The notes under the pieces were generated by a model. That model was not told the origin of the DNA. It worked only from the letters and a program-made list of their open reading frames with translations, and ran no database searches. From the NCBI GenBank assembly GCA_010093685.1, contig MU006253.1, positions 102,288 to 166,287 of the forward strand: DNA of 64,000 bases, given 5' to 3'. This stretch comes from Ophiobolus disseminans (taxonomy: Eukaryota > Ascomycota > Dothideomycetes > Pleosporales > Phaeosphaeriaceae). Within the stretch, counting starts at the first letter, position 1; each line of letters begins with the position of its first letter. Made by a program: the position numbers and the translations under genes. This document shows positions 1 through 11,540 of this stretch, piece after piece.

Positions 1-1111
1 TACGAAGCTTGTCGACATATTTCTTGTACCAAGCCTCCCACTCTTCCCTTGTGACAGTAGCCAGCAGGTGATCTTTCCATTCCCGTGGGTCATTCCCGCC
101 GCAAAACATGACCTCGTCCAACTTGAACTCTATGAAGTTTTGGAGCCCGCTCATAAGGACCGGTTTGAGCGGCTTTCCACCCTTGCGAACAACAATCATC
201 GATCCCTGGACCTTATTCTGGAGCTCGTCTTTCATGCCAAACATCGTGGCCGTTAGCGCAGCTAGGTCGGCGTCTGCAGTCCCTGAGGTTGGGATCTTGT
301 CCATGTAGGATGTGTCGAGTTCTTTGTCGAGATCGAGACAAGCGGCATGGGGGTTACTCTCGCGCAATCTGTCGTGCACACGACGGCCCCGCCAGGCCAG
401 AGCGATCGGAATCTTGCGCGTGATAAGTGGAACTCCGAGTTTCGCTGTGATCTCCGTGTTGAGCTCGTTCTCCATATCGCACACCGATTTGGAGACCTCA
501 ATGGGTTCGAATGCTGGGCGCCCGTAGATATGAATATCGCCCCAACAGTTCAGCCGCAGACCTTGTACCTTCTCCTCGTCGTTGAGCGTGTACACCCACT
601 GGTCGCTGCCTTCCCTGTAGTGCTCTAACCGAAGCCAATCTACCACATGCCGGAAATCCTTAACCCCAAAGTCGTAGCATTGGTCTGGCCAGTCAACGCT
701 CAAAGCGCTGCAAGATCCGAACGCCAGAAGAGGTCCCTTGAAGACGCTCGAAAGCTCTTTGTCAATTTTGGACAAACTCGTGGTCGGCACGCCCTCGCTT
801 GTGACATCCTTGTGGTCGAGTGGGTGGATTTTGAACACAAGCATGATTTCATGGCTCAGGTTACGGTGCAGCACTCCGTTCTTCTTTATCGAGTGCACTG
901 AGAGTAGTGTCGCCATATTGGGACCAAGTACTGAGGTGTTTGCAACCGCGCGCCCGTCGACATCGGGACTAGTGGATCGCAGCCAGATGAAGCGAGGGAC
1001 ATCCTCGCCCTCTGCAAAGAAGATAGCGCGCTTGTAGACCGAATCTTCTTACAACGGACGCGAATCGTCGTCGAAGTCCTTGAGACTCTTGCAGCGCAGC
1101 TTATGCAGTGG
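1..1111 (-). pseudogene. MYND-family paralog 1, decayed, runs off the left edge
   Basis: The minus strand is open in one frame from the window edge up to a TAA at 1049-1051. Upstream of the stop the same frame still matches the paralogs: PLHKLRCKSLKDFDDDSRPL is the counterpart of the PVHKLLCKDFKDFKDDSRPT region in the intact copy at 1670-2875. Downstream come the family blocks PRFIWL, DFRHVVDWL and VQGLRLNCWGDIHIYG. The MYND finger expected just before 1111 is absent; only its last His/Cys pair is recognisable. The gene has therefore lost its finger and has a premature stop. The 3' end lies outside the window. An unusual intron hiding the stop is possible, but I see no plausible splice pair around it. 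Confidence 0.7.
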
Positions 1112-1669
1112 GGAAGAGGTGAGCGCTTTCGAATGTAAAGGGCAAAGTGTGCGTCGACGGAACAACACGTATCCTTTCCGGCGGCGGCGGCCAGATATCT
1201 GGGTACGTCATATCTTTCACCCCCAGCCCGTGATATCGCGTAACACAAAGCAGCGTTGACCGGTTGGTGCGGTACCTAGGTATGCATTACCGGACTCGGG
1301 TATTCCCGAATGGAAGGCACAAGGGAGGCAAGCTCACTGCGGCGGAGAGAAATACCGCCCAATAGCTTGCCGTTGGTGTACTATTAGGATAGGAACTCCA
1401 TCCTGTCTCGATCGAGCAACATTGAAGGTTGGTGAAGTTGGAATCTCACCCCATATGACATCACATCAAGTTGTTCGCAAGATTTGGAATATGGTACCGT
1501 TCTCGTTACTCCTGTACCTGACCATTTCTGAAAGTCTTTGTTCGAGATATATGACTACAGTGTAAGTATGTGCAGCGTCTCTCATTCCAAGGTTGCTGCT
1601 AATAACTGCAGTCTCCTAATTCTTCGATATGATCGCATGTCTGTTCAGGCTCCCGCATCGTTCTGCACG
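1112..1669. other. intergenic, no gene seen
   Basis: This spacer lies between pseudogene copy 1 and the 3' end of MYND copy 2. The open frames are short and show no family resemblance. Confidence 0.5.
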
Positions 1670-2875
1670 CTAATCGTCGAACGCGCTGGAAAGGTTGGGT
1701 GTGCAGGTCGCAAACCAGTTCTGAAAGTCCTCCTTTGATGACGCAGCAAGAACATGCTGCAGCCATTCTTTCGATCCATCACCGGCGTTCGACTTAATTT
1801 GTCGAATTTTCCCCAAGAGATAGGTTGCCAATCCGCGGATCATTTCCAACTTGAGTGGCTTCCCGTCTTTGCGCACAACGGTCCACGTACCCACTTCTGA
1901 TCTGCTGTCCAGGAGGAGCAAGGGAAGAAGATCCCCGGCAAGGGGTATCTCGAACAATGGATCAGCCAAAAAGGCTGCTTCCGGATTCATACGACAGGGC
2001 AATCCATGGATGGTTTCACGATCGTGCCATGCCATTGAAGGAAGGTCCTTTGTGACAACCAGAGGAATGCCGACTGCGTCCGCAATATCAATAGAAACCT
2101 CGCTGCTGGCGTCACACATGGCCCTGGGTAGCATGACTGATTCGACAGAGGTGCGGTGCTTCGTGCATGGCGAGATGTAGTAGTCCCCTGCGCAGTTCAA
2201 TCTAAGCCCTTCTACCTTTTCGCCTGGCAATTTCTTCTGACGGTATCGTATAGCATCGTACTGAAGACAGCGGAGAGCATCAACAAAGTATCGAAAGTCC
2301 CCGAGTTCCACGTCAAGGAATACTTTCTGCCAACTTGGTGCCTCCTTGGTCGTGGAGCATGTGATTAAGATAGGCCCGCTAAATTCCTCGACCAAGTCGT
2401 TGCCAATATCGGCCAAACTCTGGTTGGGATTTCCAAACGCCCTCGTGCAATTGTTGTTTTGAACTGCGGGCTTCGCGTCGAAGTGAACCGCCCGTACTAG
2501 ATCGCGGTAGAGTATGGGGTTGTGTAGGATGGAAGAGGTCCTCTGAAAATCGAGAGGGTTGCCGAATAGAGACACATCAAACGCAGCGAAATCTTTCTTG
2601 GTCGATGATTCCGTGATAGGCAACCAGACGAAACGCGGCCGTGGGCCGTCCTCGGGGAGGTAGATCGCACGCGCGAAGAGACAGCCTTCCTTAGTAGGGC
2701 GACTATCATCCTTGAAGTCCTTGAAGTCCTTACAAAGAAGCTTGTGAACTGGCCAATCAATTTTCTGACAGGCCGTCGAGCAGTAGCGAATGGAATGACA
2801 CCCACTGCACGAGTTGCTGGCGACTTCCCGGCACATGACACATAGGTTGCCATTTGCATCTGAGTCTGGGCCCAT
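1670..2875 (-). CDS. MYND zinc-finger protein, intact copy of the array
   Basis: This is a single-exon 401-residue protein. The frame is open upstream to 3037, but the only ATG near the finger is at 2875 (MGPDSDANGN), which matches the start position of the paralogs. Residues about 11-47 form a complete MYND finger with CVMC, CSGC, RYCSTAC, DWPVH and LLC, so all zinc ligands are present. The remaining 350 residues are a domain shared with the four neighbouring copies (blocks PRFVWL, LGDFRYFVDAL, VEGLRLNCAGDYY) that I cannot assign to a named family. MYND fingers usually bind proline-rich partners, so a protein-interaction role is likely; the biological role is unknown. It is the only one of five tandem minus-strand copies without a lesion. 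No signal peptide or membrane segment is visible. Confidence 0.8.
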   Translation of the reverse strand: MGPDSDANGNLCVMCREVASNSCSGCHSIRYCSTACQKIDWPVHKLLCKDFKDFKDDSRPTKEGCLFARAIYLPEDGPRPRFVWLPITESSTKKDFAAFDVSLFGNPLDFQRTSSILHNPILYRDLVRAVHFDAKPAVQNNNCTRAFGNPNQSLADIGNDLVEEFSGPILITCSTTKEAPSWQKVFLDVELGDFRYFVDALRCLQYDAIRYRQKKLPGEKVEGLRLNCAGDYYISPCTKHRTSVESVMLPRAMCDASSEVSIDIADAVGIPLVVTKDLPSMAWHDRETIHGLPCRMNPEAAFLADPLFEIPLAGDLLPLLLLDSRSEVGTWTVVRKDGKPLKLEMIRGLATYLLGKIRQIKSNAGDGSKEWLQHVLAASSKEDFQNWFATCTPNLSSAFDD

Positions 2876-3353
2876 GATGTAGCGAGGGCGAAGGTAGACG
2901 GAATAAGAATGTGAGTGTGGAACGCTTTTATCACGAGCTGAAGTATGATGGTAGTGTGTATGATTTGCAGGTGATCGAGAAAGAACCTGAGAGCAGACAT
3001 GGGCAACGGCAGGAGCATGCAGTAGCGCGAACGTCACGCGTCACCGCGACTGCCAACTTCTCGTACTGACCACCATGTTCTTTCTCGAGCAGGCAAGGGA
3101 AGCACGACGGCTTGACGTTTGGCAAAAGGGAAAACACGTGTCTTGGCCTGCGACGCACTTTCATCACGCAGGTATGCCAAATCTACGGCAAGTTTGAGAG
3201 ATATCATTACTCTCTGAGGGTTTATCTGTCGTGATTCATCCACCTTTCATCATTTCCTGTTATTCTTCTGTCCTGATTCTGTTCATGCCTGGCGTAGCAC
3301 CTGATCAGGTCTTTCAGATTGACCCATCACCAACCTCCACGCTAGCTCCGTGT

Positions 3354-4586
3354 CTAGGTGCCAAAAGGAACCACGTTCCCGGCTGCGCCCGATTTGAACT
3401 TCTTGAAATTCTCGGTGTTGTCTTTTAGGCACCACTTCTAAAAACTCTCTTTGGTCAGTCGAGCATATAATGCTTCCGGATCGTAGTCGCTATTGTGCAC
3501 GTTCATGGCCGCAGCATACGCCAATGCGATTTCATCAATGTAGGCCATCGTGGAAGCGAAATCAAGAGGGCTCAGTTGCTTCTTGTCGGCACGAGCGACT
3601 AGAAAGGAGCCGTGATAGTGGGGCTCGTCCTGAATTAGAGTGGCCATCGGCTCGGTTGGCGGCCTTCCTTTTGTTGTTGGAGTCGGGAAGGGGTTGCGAG
3701 TCAATGACGGACAGAACTGGTTCTCGTGACGATGTTTACCATCCCTATACTTGAGATGCGTCCAGCTTTGCGAGCAACTGCAATCTAATATGATGAGCGG
3801 AACGCCGGCTCTGGCAGATAGCTGTCCGTGCTCATGGGGACTCAAGTCCTTGGGAAAGGCGGAGCGTCCCACGCCAACCTCGTACACTGGAGGACGGTTG
3901 AGGACTACTTGGTCTCCTAGGCAGTTGACTTCCAGGCATTCGACCTTGTCTTCCTCATTCGAGCGATAGCCCTCGATCCCTCGTATAATGTCTGTATTCA
4001 CTTTCATGTTGTCCACGACGTGTCGAAAGTCGGCTCAAGTGAGATCGATGGACTTTCGCTCTCCCGGAAACCCGTATGCTAATACAGAGCCACGAACCCG
4101 ACTTATGATATCTTTATCGATTTTCTCCCAGCTCTTGGGCCGCTGGCCAATACCCTCGTAGCTTCCATCGTCCCGCTTGCGCCCGCTGGACATGATTCGG
4201 ATAGCTTTGCCGAGCGGACGACCTAGCACCCTACTATCATCGAAATCCTTCATGACGACAAAGTTGGCTGGTTCCTCATCCGGGGTAAGGGGAAAGAGGT
4301 TCATGACGAGTACGCCGGGTGACTCCTCGGTGATGGCGAGCCATATGAAGCGAGACTCCGGCTTGTCGTCGCCAAAGTAGATGGCGCGGGTACGAATTGA
4401 GATTGGACGCATATCTTCATGAAAGTCATTCACGGTCTTGCACAAAAGCTTGTGTAGGGGCAAGCCCAGCTTCTGACATCCCTTCCCACGATACCGAATG
4501 CTGCCGCAACCACCGCAGGTAAGCGCTCCTGCTTCGTTGCACATAGTACACAGGTCCGAAAGCTCATTTGCAGTTAAGGTAGTCAT
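3354..4586 (-). pseudogene. MYND-family paralog 3 with two in-frame stops
   Basis: One reading frame runs from ATG 4586 to TAG 3354-3356. It is broken by TGA at 4035-4037, just before the conserved block ADFRHVVD, and by TAG at 3438-3440 in LTKESF*KWCLKDN. At the second site the intact paralog reads SKEDFQNW, so the stop sits where Gln is expected; CAG to TAG is a C-to-T change. The finger LCTMC..CGGC..RYRGKGC..H..C has Arg in place of one zinc-binding Cys. Family blocks continue on both sides of each stop, so this is one gene with nonsense mutations rather than two genes. It could still make a truncated protein of 183 residues. Confidence 0.8.
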
Positions 4587-4860
4587 CGTAGTTTAGTTAT
4601 GTCGAAGTGTGGTGTTGGGAGGTTGATGCAAAGGTAGATGTCGCGGTGATTTGAGACGAGTGGAGAATTTCGATGTGGGAAAAATCGATGTATACACGAG
4701 TGGAGAAAACGCTACAACCGAGCGCGTGGCTTTCTTTCCTTATGTGGAACTTTGTCACGGTTTGGGGTGTCTCCTGCCTTACCTGCAATCGCACCTCACC
4801 TGTTCGGTAGCGAGTTGCGACTACCTACATTGAACTAGCGCTACCCACAGTCACATACCT

Positions 4861-4893
4861 ATATATACAGTTTGTAGCTTCACTCAATACAAC
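4861..4893 (+). promoter_or_regulatory. TATA/initiator-like block, copy 1
   Basis: The run atatatacag is followed by TTGTAGCTTCACTCAATAC and then AACC, reading on the plus strand. A similar block lies at 6625-6664 upstream of the next array copy. Both point away from the minus-strand MYND genes. They may be relics of a divergent promoter; function is inferred only from the duplication and the TATA-like core. Confidence 0.3.
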
Positions 4894-5207
4894 CTCAGTT
4901 CAATCCTTCAATTCTTCCTGCATATGCGCTGTTCCCACACCGCGACAAACTTTGATGAAATCGGGTACGTCATATTTCCCTTTTCGCGTGTTTGTCCACC
5001 TTTCACAGCAACGAGGGAGCTTTTAACGCAACTAGGAAATTCTATGTTCAGCAGACTAGACTTATATGATCACAACACAGTACCAAAAGCGAACTTCTCA
5101 CAGTCGAAGTCCCAAATCATTTGTATTCAACCTCATTGCTCTCGCAATCTCGCTAGGCTATCTCGACTCCATGATCAATGCATATCAGTGAAGGCTTAAA
5201 TTCTCGA

Positions 5208-6516
5208 TTAACCCTTTTGGACAGCTCTCATCTCCAGTTCATACGGGGAAGGAACCTTCTCGGCACCCGGACGGGCCATGGCCCACACAATCCAGAACAG
5301 GCTGAAATTGGCCTTATAGACCAACTCCAAGTAGTCTGTCTTGGTCATCTTCTCATCCGTCGTAGCACCGGTTTTGGCAGCGATATATTCAACCAAAGCC
5401 TCCAGATGCTCAGGGTACAGTGGCTTCTTATCTACCCTCGCGACAAGTACGGTGCCCTGGTCGATGATCTCGTCCATAAAAGCTCAGGTATTGGTGCGAG
5501 GCTCCTTGGTACGATTGAAAAATGCCGCAGTCAACACTGTACAACTATTAAAGAATGTTTCGAGTCGCCTATGATACGTAGGTATCAATACACTTACTGG
5601 AGAAAGGCCAGTTGGCATTCGCAGGCTGACCACCGAAACGTCTACTACGCCAGGAGAGCGCATCGGTCTTCTTCAAGACGATGAATTCCAAGCCTAGTTT
5701 TTTTGGCACGCATGGAATGGAGTAGCAACTCGGATCGATGTCGAAGTTGTCTATGCCCATGTTCTTCGCCTCGTACGCTGGGAAGCCGAAGACATGCTGA
5801 TTGCCCTTGCTATTTAGCCTCACACCCTTGATGCCTTCTCCGCTCTTCTGTTCGCTATTCTGAAGCATGGTAGCGTCCAATCTAACCTTGAAGAAATCTA
5901 CCAAATGGCGAAAGTCGTTCATGTCGAGGTCGAGCGGCTTGCGGAACTTGCCCGTGTGATCGGCGAGCTCCATGCCGTAAGCTAGGATAGGGCCGAGCAT
6001 ATGGCTAAGCTCATCATCAATCTTCGTGAAGCTCTTTTCCATGTCGCCATATGTCTGCAGAGTGCCATTGGGAAGCTCCCGGAACCGGAAGCCAGTCATG
6101 ATGAGTTTGCCAAGCGGACGCTGGAGTACGGTGCTCGTCTTTAAGCCCTGCTTTATGCGAAAGTCGGTCAGATTGGAAAGAACTGACAGGTCAACTGCGA
6201 AGTCGCCATCCTCGATTTCGCGGACGTGCAGCCAGACGAAGCGTGGCTGGATATCGTTCTCGGCGAAGTAGATGCCATGGTGTTCGTAGGAGCACTCGTC
6301 GTTCGTGAAGCTCGCCTTGATTGTCTTGCACAGGAGCTTATGAACAGACCAATCACTAGGAAGTAGTCAAAAAGTCGGCATATTTCTCTTTGGCGCAGAC
6401 TAAATCGATGTGAAGGTTTGTACGCACAGCTTCTGGCATTCCCTCGAGTAATATCGAGCCGAGCTATGGCAGCCACTCGGGCCAACATTCGAGCACATGG
6501 CGCAAAGACTCGCCAT
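5208..6516 (-). pseudogene. MYND-family paralog 4, two introns, one in-frame stop
   Basis: Starting at ATG 6516, exon 1 gives MASLCAMCSNVG and ends in CQKL. An intron at 6356-6427 (GTGCGT..TAG) restores DWSVHKLLCK, and a second intron at 5537-5597 (GTAAGT..ACAG) restores SMLTAAFF. The joined frame is divisible by three and would be about 391 codons, but a TGA at 5484-5486 interrupts it between EPRTNT and AFMDEIID, near the C-terminus. Two zinc ligands of the MYND finger are missing: one Cys of the middle pair, and RYC has become RYY. The family blocks PRFVWL, MNDFRHLVDFF and KGVRLNSKGN remain. The introns look functional, so the nonsense change is probably recent. Confidence 0.75.
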
Positions 6517-6624
6517 TGTGCGTGCAGGTTGTAGGAAGGTGTCAGCCTGGCACCTTAGTTCACATGGTACACTGTGGACTGCATCTCCACGTGACTCTTA
6601 GTCACGGGCTTACTCATCATATTG

Positions 6625-6664
6625 TGTATATAATCGCTCTATGTAGCTCTCTCAATACAACAAC
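6625..6664 (+). promoter_or_regulatory. TATA/initiator-like block, copy 2
   Basis: The run gtgtatataatcgc is followed by ATGTAGCTCTCTCAATAC and AAC, resembling the block at 4861-4893. It lies about 110 bp upstream of the ATG of paralog 4 but in the opposite orientation, and no plus-strand gene follows. Confidence 0.3.
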
Positions 6665-6946
6665 CATCTTCTCACCTTTGCCTTGTCTCCTACATCCGAC
6701 AGAAAGTTTGAATTCGTGAAGATATCAAGAAAAGATTAGGAAGGCGGTGGGTAGCCGACACCAGCAAAGAGCGGGCGGAGAGGTTGTGAGTGAGGCGGAA
6801 ATGTTTTAGAGGGTGATAGAAGGTCGCCGCGCCACGTGCCCTATCATCGCGCTAGTGGGACTTCTGTTGTGGTGAAAGGTCGGCAGCTTACACAGAAGCT
6901 TTAAGCGATCAAACGCAAACTCGTAATTAGATTATCGCCGCCTTTT

Positions 6947-7771
6947 CTAGTCTCCTGCTCTCACGTCGTACAGCGACCCAATCGTTGCAAATTCCGGGTG
7001 CTCTGTCATTTCCGCTGCAAACCAAGCAGTGTACCAAGCTTGGAAGTGTTCCTTGTGAATCGTACTCAGAAAGTCATCAGTACTCATTTCACATGGAGCT
7101 ACCCTGCCCGCAACATATGCCACCCACATTTGGTCGAGATACTCCGCCAATCCATACACATGCACAGGATGCAGCGGCTTCGTGTCCAAACGAATCACGC
7201 AAATAGATCCTCTGCCATGAGGCTTCTCTTCCCGCTCCAGTTTTGGAAGCGCTGGATCATTCTCGGTGGTGAACATCGCTGTTCGCAAGGTAGTCCAAGC
7301 AATGTTTCTGTTCGCGAGTATACCGTCGAACCTCCTGCCGCGCCAACACATAGTTGTCCTCAGTTCTCTTAGAACAAGTGGCAAACCGAGTTTGCTGGCG
7401 CCGCGCATACATTTCTTTTTCCTTCTCCCGCGGATGGAAGTATCCTAGCAGGCAAGTCCATGGCTTCGCACTTGTCGTATCGGAACACGTGCACGTCGCC
7501 GTGGCAATTAACTCTCACGCCCTTGAGCGCATTCGGCTTCTCCAGGACATTCCGCACGCCGACATCAGCTTCGAGTCTTAATCTTGCCTTCCTCGGCTTC
7601 TTTTCCAAAACGGCTCGCTGCTTCTAAAGCGTGTGATTGCGAACACACAATCACTCTATGTATTTTCCATGTGCGACCCTGGCGGGTAATGATGAAGTCC
7701 GCGTAATTGCCGCTATCGAGGAGCGACCCAAGGTCGGCGTGAAAGTCACCATGCTGCCCTTGATCCAACAT
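6947..7771 (-). pseudogene. BTB/POZ fragment joined to a frameshifted MYND-family C-terminus
   Basis: From ATG 7771 the frame reads a BTB/POZ beginning: SGNYADFIIT, TWKIHRVIVCSQSHALEAA and FGKEAEEGKI, then stops at about 7565. Another frame takes over with EKPNALKGVRVNCHGDVHVF, a block of the MYND-family C-terminal domain. A further shift near 7400 leads into KLGLPLVLRELR, MCWRGRRFDG and the family C-terminus down to 6947. So a truncated BTB domain replaces the MYND finger and the frame is broken at least twice. The join lies at about 7565-7610. It could be a recombination scar or a decayed chimeric gene; no expression signal is visible. Confidence 0.6.
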
Positions 7772-8255
7772 AACGTTTCCGACACGCTTAAACGAAGGCA
7801 ATAAAAGCTGTCCTAGAAGTTCGCACCGACTTTAAGCACTGATGAGTTGAGCATTCGCTACGAGTTGAGATAAAATCCGTTGATGAGTGTCAGAACCCGT
7901 TATTGTCGCTGGTTGTTGACTGCTAATATAGCAATGGAGCCTGGTGAATGAAGCAAGATGTCAAGAACTTCTCCGAGCGGGTGAACCATATATGCTGTGC
8001 TTTGTTCACCCAAATCGCGGTGTGCAACAATGGCTGCAGGTGACGTTCATCCTGAGGTGGGCGCCTTCCCCATCACTTGAACTGGTACAATCCCATATGA
8101 CATCGTCTCTTCAGAGGCATGCATGTCCAAGCCATGAATGAGTGGAATTTGACCTCCGAGACCATTTCCCGTGTAACGCTTGGAAGGGGATATCTAACTA
8201 ATGAGCCTCCTCATACATTACTCTTGTTACAAATCTAAGACACCCCCGTCAGCCC

Positions 8256-10688
8256 TCAAAAATACGTCTTTCCGATCTTGGGAAGCTCGACACTGCCCGA
8301 CGAAAGCGAGCAATGACCATGTCCTTCGCCTTCTTTAAGGTCGACAACTCCCCATTGCACCATTTTTAACTGCGCATCAATCTCGTCGGACGGAGGATGA
8401 CAGGCAGCGCTGATAGCAAGGCTGCATGATCCAGCAACCGGTATACTCATGGGTCTCTTCCAAAACCCAATAACGCCAACCACGATCAGAAGCAGGAGAG
8501 CAAAAGCCATAAAGATGGTCAAGCAAAGTACCGAAAATCCACATGCTGACTTAGAGTCTTGTGTCTTTTCGCCCTTACGGTTGTAAAAGTCGATTCGAAC
8601 AAGGAAGAAGGCTTGCGATAGGAGCCAATGCAGGACTCCTCCTATGGTAATAAGAGGTAGGCTCCAACGGTAAGGAAGCTGTAAGAAGTAAGTGCTTCTT
8701 TGAAGGCCTACAGGCTTAGTGACGCGAAGATACTTTCTAGATGTAGCGAGACCGTTCCATTCCTGCTCAAAAGCCATGGACGTACAGATAGTGTTGATGT
8801 TGAGGAAGGCGAAAGAGAGGAAAAGTTGTGGCATGTTAGCAAGCCAAGCGTTGTACAGGGTACCAGCAGAGGTGGTGTCGCCAGAACCAAACGAGATGGA
8901 ATCATCTGATGCCGAGCCCCAGGCCCAAGAAGTGGTAGAAGCTGAACTTGATATGCCGAGATCTAAGTCGGTCTGAGACATGTAATCTCTCATGTATAGT
9001 GGAAGACATGCCAGAAGAGTGATAATCAGAAGTACACTGTTCATGTTAGTTTAACTCTTTTCTTACTAACGTGATGGCTCAAGCTTACAGCATCGAATAT
9101 ATCACCTTTCCGTGCCTGTTTATGGAAAAGAGATATCGCCGAGGCCGAGGAGACCAGATACCTTTCGACCGCATTCCAAGGGCTTTTGCTTCTTCGTCCT
9201 TCGATGTTGGATGCAAAGCAGGTAAACCAAGCGAGGTAAACAGCTCTTCTTTTCCCAGAATACACTTTCCATCAGTGTTCGGATCCGGGCGCTTGAGGAA
9301 GGAGGCCGCGGCATCACCTAGAGTCACCAAGTACGCAGATCGATCGGTCACAAGGACGGTCGTCATGACCATCAGTTTGAGCATGTTGAATACCACCACG
9401 ACAGTCATGAAATGTAGAGAGATTTGGACTCTGCTCCGATTCTTTGATGAGAAAGAGTAGGCGTACGCAACATGGGCCGATATAGGGGTAGAATTTGCGC
9501 TGCCGTCATAGCCGGGTAGCAGTATCCACTCAGTTGTCTCGCTTGTAAGGCTCGCCACAATCGTTTGGTTTCCTGGCATTTCGATTTGTTGGGGTCCAGG
9601 GTTAGGGGTTTGATAGTATTGCTGCACAGTCGGGAAAGCCATGCGGTCAATAAAAAGGTAGAGATCTCCGCGGTCCGGCGTGTATTGTTTGCTATAAGGT
9701 TCGCGCCACTCCTTATCGGCAAGTGTCCAACCCATGGCCGGCGTCAGGTTGGAGTATTTGTTGATCCGACCATCTATTACGAGACGATTAACGTCTACTA
9801 TGTTGAGATTCCACTCGTTTGATGCGGTGATCTTGTAAACTGAAGCATTGTAACTGGCAGCTATGTGAGCTTTGCAACAACGATGAGTGTCTCTAGCTTA
9901 CAAGAGATGTAACGGTATCGAAGATAAAGACAAGAGCAGACAGAGGTATCGGCGCCTGCGTGGGAGAGATCGCATGTTGCGGGGACTTAAAATGCCAACC
10001 TCTAACCACTGGTTCCTAGCATGGGCCTTGTCAATATCGCCGCGAGTCGGCGAACTAAGCACTTGCATGGTGTAGTTGCTTCCAGCAAGTAAAACAGTGC
10101 TAAGCGTGTTGATAAGGATGTGTAGAGCAGTATTCCACCGGGTGATCTTCGTTTCGTCACCAGTAATCAAGTCAGCGACACCGTCATTGTCAAAACCACT
10201 GACAGCTCCAATGACTATCATAGCAATATTGCATCCGAGTACGAGTGTAGACATGCAGCATCCAATCAGAACGCCCATCCGCCATCCATGAAATCTGCTC
10301 CGTCTGAGCCGCTGTGTGAGTCGCAAATCGGCGGATCGCGCGTGAGCAGTAATTCTGTCACTTAGGCCTGGGCGACTGAATACAATTCCGAGGTTGCGAT
10401 CTGGCCGACCGATGCGCTGTTGCTGCTGACTGTTCCGAACCGTTGAGTTAGCCGAGAATGCGCAAGAGTGTATTGCCTATTGCATACTTACGACTGAGCA
10501 TCGGAGTCTGCCCTGTCATCTAATCTTGTTTCCAAGTGGTATTGTGGGCCCGGGTTCAACCTGCTAGGCTGCGTTGCTGCGTCCTCGCTATTCGAAAGCC
10601 GCATGAGCGGGATTGTGTCGATAAGGCCAAGCTCCAGGTCCAAGGGCGGACTGAGTGGACTTACAGGACTGGGCGGTCGACTAGGCAT
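8256..10688 (-). CDS. DUF6536 multi-pass membrane protein
   Basis: Four exons read as complement(8256-9036, 9089-9853, 9902-10429, 10492-10688). The introns are 52, 48 and 62 bp with GT-AG ends, and the sum is a multiple of three, giving 756 residues. The N-terminal 65 residues are Pro-rich and disordered, starting MPSRPPSPVSP at ATG 10688. The DUF6536 core follows: FHGWRMGVLIGCC, TLSTVLLAGSNYTMQVLSSP, DIDKAHARNQWLEVG and LSSIPLHLFYNASVY. The C-terminal half carries further helices with KPVGLQRSTYFLQLPYRWS and LLSQAFFLVRI. This family is widespread in filamentous fungi and has no established function. The gene points away from the Bax-inhibitor gene at 11541. Confidence 0.85.
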
Positions 10689-11540
10689 TATGCAAATCGT
10701 CCCTTGGGGGTGCAAGATCCAGGGTAGAATTGATGGAGGGGCAGGGCGGATATACACCTTTGCATGCAGCAAGGCTGAGTTTCTCTCATGCCGAGTGGGG
10801 GTAGGTTTGCACTCAAAAGGTTAAGGGGCACAGCATACCAACGTTGTGGTCTACATCCAGTCTGAGAGCTAGCAGTCGCTGCTAGAAGCAGTAGGGAGGA
10901 TGCTTGCGAGCAATACCGGTTCAACTGATCACAAATGAGGATGTTTGCGTCACGAAACGCTCTACCCCGAACCTAATAAAAAACACATCGAAACTTCAAG
11001 CGGCGTATTGGTTGTTCTGGTATGCACCTTGTCTGATGGCGCACGGCAGACTCGCTTGAGGGCAGTCCAATGGGCTGGTCTATCTCTGGACCCCCATCAG
11101 CCACGGTGGCATTGTTGGTAGGGTGCTGCGGTAGAGAATTCAGCTCTGAGTCGGCGCACACTCGAGTGTTTTGGCTGATATAGTGCAATTTCGCGCATGT
11201 CGAACGAATAGGTACCGAAATAGATGTTTTACCAAGGCTCGGTGCGTGAGAAAGCGAGTCAAGAAAATGCGAAGGAAAGACAAATGATGAAGACCAGCTC
11301 ATCTCGTTTCAGGTGACAGACTTCACATGGTGACAGCGCAAGCGGGTGATGAGGTGTAGTTCACGGCATGTTCGCGATGTTTTCACGCTAGGTCACGTTC
11401 CGCGGTCTGCCCGCGTCATAGCCACATGACAAGCACCGCCCGCTTACCTTCGCTCTCCGAACCCGACCACTCTTCCACCTTACGCGCCTCACCCACCCGT
11501 ACGCATCAGCCGCTCATCGCATACGAACAACTTCATCGCC
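10689..11540. other. divergent intergenic region
   Basis: This is the shared upstream region of the DUF6536 gene (-) and the Bax-inhibitor-like gene (+). The open frames present are short and unlike known proteins. Confidence 0.5.

Noticed and set aside
9041..9265. Alternative frame as exon of the DUF6536 gene
   Set aside because: The frame ending VIYSML joins in phase to VLLIITLLACLP over the intron 9037-9088; the other frame does not.
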